Origin: Leptasterias polaris
Taxonomy: Eukaryota; Echinodermata; Asteroidea; Forcipulatida; Asteriidae
Assembly: GCA_037783415.1 (NCBI GenBank)
Contig: JAZGTN010000164.1
Location: 1,550,001 to 1,614,000, forward strand
DNA length: 64,000 nucleotides
Direction of reading: 5' to 3'
Part shown: positions 1-10,200 of the stretch, piece by piece
Layout of the letters: each line of letters begins with the position of its first letter
Position numbering within the stretch: the first letter of the stretch is position 1
Translations under genes and position numbers: made by a program
The notes under the pieces: model-generated
Databases searched by the model: none
Told to the model about the DNA's origin: nothing
What the model saw: the letters and a program-made list of their open reading frames with translations, nothing else

Positions 1-297
1 AAGCCGGCACTGGCCCAGTACAGGCTGTATACCGTCACATCATTATGGTTTGCCCCTACCAAGCCGGCACTGGCCCTGTACAGGCTTTGTCTGACACATC
101 ATTATGGTCTGCCACATCATTATGGTCTGCCCCTACCAAGCCGGCACTGGCCAACTACAGTCTGTGTACTGTCACATCATTATGGTTTGCCCCTACCAAG
201 CCGGCACTGGCCCTGTACAGGCAGTATACCGTCACATCATTATGGTTTGCCCCTACCAAGCTGGCACTGGCCCAATACCGGCTGTATACTGTCACAT
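1..297. repeat. 60-bp tandem repeat (satellite-like), left end cut by the window
   Basis: Five head-to-tail units begin at 1, 61, 138, 198 and 258, each opening with AAG(C/T)(C/T)GGCACTGGCC and ending near GCCCCTACC. Units are 60 bp except the second, which is 77 bp because a 17-bp block (ACATCATTATGGTCTGC) is duplicated inside it. Units differ at several sites, so this is an older array. Short open frames across it are repeat artefacts. It lies in an intron or upstream flank of the DPF/NPF gene. Confidence 0.9.
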
Positions 298-304
298 GTT
301 GAAA

Positions 305-640
305 TTCAAGATGGCTGCCTCAGCCAAATGATCCAATGTTTTTATTAATGTTCTTATTGGGTTACTTGATCCTGAAAACATGGGTATAGACACCAACCCC
401 AAGTTTGTATGAGGCTCATAGACCAAGATACGGGCAAAAACCCAATTGATTGGCGGCCATTTTGAAATTCAAAATGGCCGCCTTAACCAACTGATCCAAT
501 ATTTTTTAATTTGGTCTTATTGGGTTCCTTGACCCTGAAAACATTAGTATAGACACCAAAACCAAGTCTCTATGAGTCTCACAGACCGAGATATAGGCAC
601 AACCAATTTCAGAAAGCGGCCATTTTGAAAAATGGCCGCC
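305..640. repeat. ~160-bp tandem duplication
   Basis: Two diverged copies start near 305 and 468, and a third begins near 628 and fades. Shared blocks are (A/G)ATGGC(C/T)GCC, TGATCCAAT, TCTTATTGGGTT, CCTGAAAACAT and TATAGACACCAA. Each junction carries a local inverted repeat (GGCGGCCATTTTGAA next to AAAATGGCCGCC). Noncoding. Confidence 0.75.
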
Positions 641-971
641 ATCTTTATGCATCCCAACTTTTTTACTGGTAACATCAAAATAATCACTCAGATGGGTCTC
701 CCAAACAAAATGATACCACTTGCGGAGGATCTGGGGGGGGGGGGATGCATGGGGGGGTATTCTAACCCACGGACTACTCTACTCTTTACATCAGCATGTG
801 CATGCCTCAAAGTGCCACTGTTATGGCATAGTGAGGTATGGGTTGGTTATCTCGAGAAAGGGGCTGCTTGCCCATCTAAAAGAAGTTGTTTGTAACCTCT
901 GTTACAACAAAATATTTGACTTTAAATATGAGTACTATTTAAAAGTCTATTAATATGTACTTGTTTCACAG

Positions 972-1236
972 GACCTGGTGGGTTCAGCCAGTCCACAGTC
1001 AACCCCAGCAAGCCAATTTGAGACTATGCTTTTCCAGCAACAAAACACACCCCCTCTATCAGGGGCTGTTCCTTTCAACTCATCCCCTCCTGCTGGTGCT
1101 ACAGCAACAGCAGGACCCCAGGCCCAGTCTCCATCGCAAATCTCTGCTGAGGCAGAGTTTCTGTATGGGTCGGGGATCGCTGGGACAACCAATGGCATTG
1201 CATCACCCACACCTAGCAGTACTATTCAGAGCCCAG
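972..1236 (+). CDS. Exon of DPF/NPF gene: Gln/Pro/Ser-rich segment
   Basis: The acceptor is TTGTTTCACAG and the donor G|GTATTG. The exon enters in phase 0 and leaves in phase 1. It encodes 88 residues beginning DLVGSASPQSTP, with FETMLFQQQ, PFNSSPPAGATATAG and ending STIQSPG. The bias to Pro, Ser, Ala and Gln implies a disordered linker. Codon use is even and there is no stop in frame, whereas the flanking intron has many. Confidence 0.75.
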
Positions 1237-4200
1237 GTATTGTGTAAATTTTGTGTTGTTTGTTTTGCTTGCATGCATGAAACGCCTTTTTATTAATATT
1301 AATTTGCGTGTTGTCTCTTTCGAGTCGTAATCTTTCTGTTTTTAAATGGATTTTGTTGTTGGTGAATAATTTATTGGAGAGGTGAGTCTTTGTAGATCTG
1401 GGTCAAATAGCCCTTTGTCGCTGAGGTAAAACAATGGCAACATGCACCTGTGTATGCTACATGCGCAACTCTCGGCCAATGATAGGTCTTCTGTTGACCT
1501 TAGTGAGGGTGCTGTTTGAGCTTATGACATCATATGCAAAAAAAAAATTCATAATTATCGGTTAAAAGCAAAATTGTAATTCATAAAACGATCGCTAAAA
1601 TTGACAGCGATCAATTGCTTCACATTTGATTTGCATTGTTGCATCACTCTTCTGCTTACAAGAAAGAGCTTAATGTTACTTGAAAGCAGTAGGAAGTTGG
1701 GCCAGAGGTGTGGCGTGGCCAAGCAGTTAAGAGCACCGGACCCAAGCTCTGGTGTTTCTGATCAGCAGTCCCGATCATGGCACTTGTTTCCCTGAGCAAG
1801 ATACTTTACCATAATTGCCTTGTCCTTGGGATGGGAAATTAACCCTTTAGAGACCATAGCATCCGCTAGCGGCTTGTACCAAAACGCCCATAGCGGCCAC
1901 AAACGGCCGCAAAGTTTAACCCACTTCTATTCACACAAAGAGGTCAAAGTAAAGGTCATGGCCACATATGAATTTTTTGGGGATGTAGTTTGTTGACATA
2001 TTATCCCAATTTCGCAACAAGAAACTAACTTTTCTCTTTCATTTTATTCATGTTGACATTTTTACTGACAAAATTTCAATAAAGAAACATACAATATTAG
2101 CAATGTCTGGGCGTTTTGTAATGATTATACGGAAATGAATGGTCTCTAAAGGGTTAAGCTGAAGGTCCTGTGTACTAGGATTGGTAGTGCACAAAAAAAG
2201 AACCCAGAACACTTATCGTGGAAGAGTAGGGGTTAGATTCGGCATTATTTCTAATCTAACCCTCCTACTGTTCGCAACATTTTCAAGTGAGTTGACCAAC
2301 CATTTGAAACCATTCAACTGCCAAAGTTGTGTATGGTGGCACAACTGTGCACAGAACTAACTGTGTACTGTGTACTGTGTACATGCATTCCCTCATGGTA
2401 TCATATTGCAAGGCTGGCATAGCTTATCTATCATTCAAAACCACAGTGAATGGTATTGAATGGTCAGACAGCAAGAGGGTTAATTGACTTACACTTGTTT
2501 TACTAACATCCTATCTCTAAAAACTGTCACTGTTGAACATGAAACCTCTAATTCCTGTCAATGTCAGTAATGCACATACACCTGAGACCAACTGCATAGA
2601 GCTGTTTAACCACAACAATTGGCTAGGTTGAGGGAAAAAATTGCCTGGCAAAAAAAAGCCTTATGTTGCGAGGTTTTGCTTGAAACTGTTCCATCACTTA
2701 TTTTTCTCTTTTAAAGGCAAAGTACATTGTTTTGGTACATTCTCCTTCTTTTGTTTGCAGTAAAAACACTGTATATTCAACCTGTGGAAATTTCTATCCA
2801 ATTCAATAGTCGCATTTGTGTGAGAACAAGGTTGAAGTGTTGTCCATGGTGTTGTGCAAATTCAGATCCGAATAAAGTTTTGGGGTCTTCAAATGCCATT
2901 TACTCAACGTGATGGTATTTCAGAAGAAACTCTTTCTCTGAAAGATTGGTACTGGTGATCTGACCTTATAATCAGTGAGCTTTCACAGTAAAAGGTACTG
3001 GTGGTCTGACCTTATAATCAGTGACCTTTCACAGTAAAAGTAATCATTCTTTTGTCTTATATACATACATACATATACACTTGGCTTTTATATAGCGCCA
3101 TTTCATTTAGACCACAGCGCTTTAGCAAACAGACAATAGCAATGCAAATAAAACAACAAATGAACATAAAGCAATTTACAGAAAGCAACTAAGGAATTAT
3201 TTTTTTTAAAGAGCTTTCTTGAAAATAGGCAGTGAATTTGAGGTGCGTATGGTGATGGGAAGGTTGTTCCACAGTCCTGGAGCGGCTAAAGAAAAGGATT
3301 TATATATAGGCAGCAGATTGGAGAGATTTGCTGCTTGGTTTATTTTCAGCAAGCCTGGTTTTGTCTGATGCTGAGCGAAGCCCAGCCCTAGTTTGACTGT
3401 AAAAAGTAAAACATGATGCAAGATATGCTGGTGCATGTCCATTTAAGCATATTATAAACATACACCAATATTTTAAAACAAATTCGCTCTTTCACCGGGA
3501 GCCAATGTAGTTGTTTGAGAAAAGGAGTTACGTGATCATGTTTAGAGGCACAAAATATTAGCTTGGCAGCCCAATTCTGAAGACATTGAAGTCTGTTAAC
3601 TTGAGTTGTGTTTGCTCCAAGTAAAAGTGCATTATAACTATCAGTTCTATATTTTGTCTTCAAATAAATGTCTGAAGCCATTTTGTCATTAGTTAAGCAG
3701 CTCAGTGGATTTAGTCTCACAAAACATTTTCTAACATTTCTACTTTTAGTTTGTATTAATTGAACGCAACCCAAGGGGGATAACTCGGGCGTTCCTGGAA
3801 CCCTTTAATGTTTTAACACCTTGAATCCAAACTACTTGCTTGGTTGTTTTTCTGTTTGTGTTACTAACTTAAGGTAGTCCACAGGAAAGACCTTCTCCTA
3901 TTCGTGTTCGACGTCCACGCTCTTTCACCCTTCCTTCGTTTGTAGAGGATGACCGTTAAGTATTAGTTTCTGCTGTTTTTGTTTGCCTTTCCTTTTTATC
4001 TGTCTTAAAGTTCAAAGTTTAAACCCATGCACAATTTTGTGTTTCCTAATTAACTGCTATTCAATCTACTGCTATTCAATCCCCTTTTTGTTTTCCTGTA
4101 AGCCTTTTTGATTAACTTTTTTTAAATGTTCTGCTTTACTTTAAAACGCTTCTCCTTAACCAGCTGCATAGTAGTTAAGCAAAAACAAACGTACAATAAT

Positions 4201-7200
4201 TTTTCACTTAAAATCTTTGAGTTGTTTTTATTAATTCATACAACATTAGCCAAACTGCAGTGCTTTTGCAAAAAAATAAAGAAAACACTTTTAGCTTTAT
4301 AAGGTACTAGTGTTGTTCTTAAACCACTGTGCAAGAACTTTCAATTTGTTCAATGCTTAGTTCTGTACGCAGTACAATGTAAAGTGAGAAAATATACACA
4401 AAATAAGCTTTTGGGGAAATGGAGACGTGTTCAGAAGACTAGAAGTTTATCATGAAATGGCTTGTGAGGGACAGACAACACTAGACAACTACATTTAATA
4501 AGAAAAAAACCTCAAAACACAACAACAATGGCGGTCGTTGACAGAAGTATTGTTTCACTGTTCCCTACGGCACATTGCACAGGAATGTCAATCAATTTAC
4601 CAAGTACCAGCGTAATTACAACCTCATACCCGGGGCTATTTCCAATATTGTACATGGCGGTGAAAACGACAAATGGTGGGTACGATCATCGAGGTAATGT
4701 ACCCTGTGGGGTGCATCAGTCATGTTCCCCTGAGCCATGTAGGGGTCTTTGTAGCACATCATGTGATTGGTTCTCCACCAATAAAATTCACAATCTATTA
4801 CTGTGGTGTAACAATGCTGATTGTTTGATTCAGTATTCCTATAGCATTCTTCTTCGTGTACACACATACACACACACACAAGTGTGTAAATACCGGCAAT
4901 CGTGGACCCTCCTTTGTTCAACTCTTTGTGATAGCAACCGTGGACCACAATGCTTTCCTTTGTGATAGCAACCGTGGACCTATTGTCCCTTTTGTTATAG
5001 GTCCACGGTTTGAATGTGGATACCTACCCACACACACACTCGTGTTTATGGTGTCAACCGAGACCCTCCTATTGTCCCTCTTTTGTTTATACTCTAACTT
5101 TTTAGCAACAGCTCCCATTGGTTTTGTACATGTTTTCCAACCGTGGACCTTTCCCGAACCGTGGACCTATTGTCCTCTTTTGTTATAGGTCCCCGGTTTG
5201 AATGTGTATACCTACACAAACCCACACGTTTGTGAATCCCGCTAATCGAGGACTTCTCTTTGTTCTCCCATTGTTTGGACATAGTTTTTTTTTGCGACGT
5301 CCCCATAGGGTTTGTACACGAAAACGAAGCGAGGCTGCCTCGCTCTGTCAAACTCCCAGATCCCTTTTGTTAAAGTCCTCGGTTTCAACGGGTAGACACG
5401 CTCACGCCCAGTTAAATGTAAAATTATTATTTGAACTGTTTGTATTTCAGCTGGTACATCGGTTAAGAGCAGGCCAAGACCACATGGAGGTTTAGCAACA
5501 ATCCCTCAAGGTAAAAATAAACTCAGTTAAAATGTAAAAAAATAATTAAAAAGTATATAGACAACTGGGCCCACAAAACAAAAGTCCCTACAAACGTAAT
5601 GAAGGGCCCATAGACTGTGCAATATTTGTGTTTTAACTACTAGGAACGTTTTAAGTATATTAAATATGAGTTTCTGTGCGAATGGGAAAACCCATGTGCT
5701 TTAACCATTCAGTCCTCAAAGTGCCTGAAGCCGCCCTGCTTGTTACTCTTAAAACTGCCCCGAACCGCCCTGCCTCTTACTCATCAAACCACCTTGCCCG
5801 TTTCTCCTCAAACCGCCCTGCCAGTTACTCTTCAAACCGGCCCAAATCGCCCTGCATGTTACTCCTCAAACTGCCGCAACCACCCTGCCCTCTGAAACCG
5901 CCCTGCCTGTTTCTCCTCAAACCACCTTGCCCGTTTCTCCTCAAACCGCCCTGCCAGTTACTCTTCTAACCGGCCCAAATCGCCCTGCATGTTACTCCTC
6001 AAACTGCCGCAACCACCCTGCCCTCTGAAACCGCCCTGCCTGTTTCTCCTCAAACCACCTTGCCCGTTTCTCCTCAAACCGCCCTGCCAGTTACTCTTCA
6101 AACCGGCCCAAATCGCCCTGCATGTTACTCCTCAAACTGCCGCAACCGCCCTGCCCTCTGAAACCGCCCTGCCTGTTTCTCCTCAAACCACCTTGCCCGT
6201 TTCTCCTCAAACCGCCCTGCCAGTTACTCTTCAAACCGGCCCAAATCGCCCTGCATGTTACTCCTCAAACTGCCGCAACCGCCCTGCCCTCTGAAACCGC
6301 CCTGCCTGTTTCTCCTCAAACCACCTTGCCCGTTTCTCCTCAAACCGCCCTGCCAGTTACTCTTCAAACCGGCCCAAATCGCCCTGCATGTTACTCCTCA
6401 AACTGCCGCCCTGCCCTCTGAAACCGCTCTGCCTGTTTCTCCTAAAATCACCTGAAATCGCTTATTACTCCTCAAACTGGCCCAAACCACTCTGGCTGTT
6501 ACTTCCCAAACCGGCACAAACGGCCCTCTCTGTTACTCCTCAAAACCGCCCGAAACCACCCTGCCTGTTACTCCTCAAACCGCCCGAAACTGTCCTGGAA
6601 GACTAAATGTATTTTGAGATTTACACATGCGATTGAACCGCACCAAACAGCCAGAGACAGAGCCTGATCTTAATATTAGGATGGTCTAAACATAACACAT
6701 GGTTCCATCAGAAAAAATGACCTTGTCCACCTCCAAAGGTTCAAAGTCTTTTCACCTAGGCATGTGCGACACAACGAGTAGTTGTTTTTTCTGTGTGTGT
6801 ACAGATAGTACTTCATGTACAATGTACTTTGCATGCAATGTACACAGTATTGGAGCCCATGCTTGTTTCCTGATAATCTTACAGGTATTTTTATACATTG
6901 AATACCATGATTTGAAAGGATTTTTAGGTAAAGAAATTATTTGTTGGTAATAGAGACATAATCTTTTATTGCCAATAAAGCGAACAAAAACAACTGCATA
7001 TCATTTTTTTTTTAAATTAATCTTTTACTAAGTAAACTAAACTTGTAACACAAGAAAATAATCACAACAAAAGTTATCTGACAATTTCTAGGAACAGCAG
7101 AAAGTTGTGCCAATGTCAAAGGAGTAACAACTCTATCTTTATTTTCCTAAAGTGCTAAAGGATCAAGGGTTAAGGGTCACATGCTGAAGGGTTATAAAGG

Positions 7201-10200
7201 AGTTCATGCTAGACTTGCGCAGTCTGTTGATGATGCTTGGTCACACTCTCTATTTTATTTGTGTTTAAAACTCGACCTTAAAGTTTCTCATATTTTTTAT
7301 GTTTTTGACTAATTTAATAACATTAAAAGGTTTCGCCCAGTTTTTTTGCTGTACCCCCAAAAATTGAATCAAATGTTTTATAGAAGGTTGCAGTGAGTTT
7401 TTCAAAATTGTATTTTCTACAGTTCCAACTCTTGCGCCTCCTCCGCCTACTGCTAGACCTCGAAGGCAAACAACAAGCGCTTCATCTTTGGTTAGGCCAG
7501 GTAAGGTTATTTCAAAGTGGCTCTTTTAATTCCCATCTCAAAGTGGAAACATGTTTTGACCCTTTACTTTTAATGTACCTCCCTCCCCTCTCCCTCACCT
7601 AACTATCCATCCCCAACCCCTGATAGATGTGCCACTGGACTGGAGAACAAAGAGATATCAAACAATTTTTTTTTAAAAGAGGGGGAAAAAGCAACGGTGC
7701 TTGTTTAAGCTCGGATCCAATCATCAGTCACTTGTGTAGGTTTTCAATTTTGGGATGACTAAAGAAAAATTTACTAAAACAGGTTTTAAACCTGCGACCT
7801 CCGGATTAACATACGGGTGCTCTACCAACTGAGGTATCTAGCCCTAATGTTGACCTCTCCCTATTTTGTCAATATCTTTGTTTGGGGTGCAAGTCAGAAG
7901 CTATTCAACCTTAAACTTCTGTATAACTAGGGATCTCACTCAATACACAACCTGTGAAGTGGCAGTACAGGGATCACCTTAAGGGGATGCACAAGAGGTC
8001 CATAGCAACACGCTTAGTAACAGCTGTAGCCACAGCCGCCAATGTTGCCGCCAATGTTTCAAAATTGTTTATGTTTTTTTGGTTTTCTTACAGACGCTTT
8101 TGGAGATCGTTCTAATGACCCATTTGGCCAGACTCCTTTCGGTCAGAACCAATCCCCCGGAGTCGCACGGAGTAACCCTTTCCACGCTTCTCTTTCCCAC
8201 CTGGAGAATTCAGGAAACTCAAATTACCAGGAAATACAGGTTGGTAATAATTAGAATGATTTTTATTTGTAATGCGCCAAATCAATTGAAAAAGATGTTA
8301 AAGAAAAATGAAGACGATTGAAAATCAAGTAAACAAATAAAAAACATAATGAAAAAGTAACCTTTTTAACGAATTTAAAAGTAGACCTCAAAATATGAAC
8401 CAGTGAAGAAGCTGGGGGACCATTGAAAGGACAAGCTAACTGACTCCTATCTGAAAATAATGGTTATTTTTTGTTAATCATCGTGGGGAAAACCTTTTTC
8501 CAAAAGCTGTTTTCCAAAGGTGCCCAGCAAGAAGAAAACTTTCATCAATATAAAATAGAAAATAACAATTAGTATTTATTTCATTTCAAGACATTTATTT
8601 CCATTCCAACAAAGAATCATCATAACAATATCAAAGAACAGTAAGAGAATAATTGGAAATGGGGGCATAGCCAGAAAAGCCAAAGCTTGTGGTTGGTTTG
8701 CCCAGACAAACAAAAACACAAATAGACTAACAAGTACAGTGTGGGTAGGTATGATATTTAACTTCTAAGACTGAATAGACTCTATGTAAACTAAGGTGAA
8801 GTCAGAGGGATGCAACTTATAACAATACACATAGGACAGGGCGTGAGGGTTCCATTAACAATAACACTGCATAGGCCTACAGGTGTACTACAGAAATCAC
8901 ACTAAGGTGAGAACGTAAGAGAAAGCTCTGTGGATTAGAGGATATTTTGAACAATATGTGCTTTGAGCTTGCGTTTAAAGGCAACTGTGTTCCTGCAAGA
9001 AGTTACATAAGCGGGGAGATTGTTCCAGTTGCACGGCCCAGACCATAAAATACTGTGTTGAAATGCAGTTTGGGAAGATGAAATAGAGATGCAGACCTAG
9101 TTTCATATTTATGAAAATTACTATTAACCTGAAATGTGCTAACTAGGTGATGGGGAAGTTGGTTAGTTGAGTACTTGTACATAAACATACATTGCTGATA
9201 AATATTAATATCATGAAAACGTAATAAATGATATTGTTTAAACAAGGGTGCAGTATGAGCTCTAAAATGACATTTGGCAATAATGCGAATAACTTTCTTC
9301 TGCAACACCTTCATTTTATATAAGTTACTTTGAGAGGTATTCCCCCAGACAATGTTACCGTAAGACATATAAGGAAGAATAAGTGAACAATACAGTGTAC
9401 GCAAGATCTCATCAGGAAAAACATATTTGAGCCGGGAGATTATGCCAATTGATTTCGAAATCTTTTTACAAATTTCGGTTATGTGAACTTTCCAAGTAAG
9501 GCGGCTGTCAATATATACACCAAGAAACTTTGTGAAATCAACTTTGGGAATTTCATGATTGGAGATGGTGATTTTAAGATTATGAACATCACAGTTCTTT
9601 TTCTTGTTGCAAAAGATCATGTAGTTGCATTTTTGTAGGTTAAGTGACAGCCGGTTCGCTTGAAACCATTCACAGACATTAGAAAGGTGGTTATTAGCAT
9701 CATTGAATAAAGAAGGCAGGTCATTGTTATTGCATAAAACGTTAGTGTCATCGGCATAAAGAATATAAGACAATTTCTCGGAAGAACGATAAATGTCATT
9801 GATGTACAAGATGAACAAAAGGGGTCCAAGCAAAGATCCTTGTGGTACTCCATAGGAGATTTTAGAAAGGTCAGAAGTAACATTCATGTATTTAGTACAT
9901 TGAAAACGACTAGATAAATAGCTGCAGAACCAGTCATGCGCAATACCTCGAATACCATAATGATCTAGTTTGTGTAGCAATATTTTGTGGTTAAATATGT
10001 CAAAGGCTTTGGACAAGTCTATGAAAATACCCATGGTGTAATGGGTTTTTTCGAAGCCGCTGATAATTTTGTTGGTAAGGTCAAGCAGTGCCATAGAAGT
10101 AGAATGTTTTTGTCGGAAACCGTACTGACCATGGAAAAGTATCTTGAATTTGTCCAAAAACTTGATTGTTCTTTCATAGACAATCTTTTCAAACAGTTTT

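Noticed and set aside
4528..4965. 145-codon open frame inside an intron of the DPF/NPF gene
   Set aside because: No recognisable domain; it runs into the CA-repeat/minisatellite, lies between confident exons with no matching splice phase, and overlaps an open frame on the other strand of similar length.
5676..6606. Series of ~100-codon Leu/Lys/Pro/Cys-rich frames
   Set aside because: They are the 133-bp minisatellite read in shifting frames; the unit is not a multiple of three.
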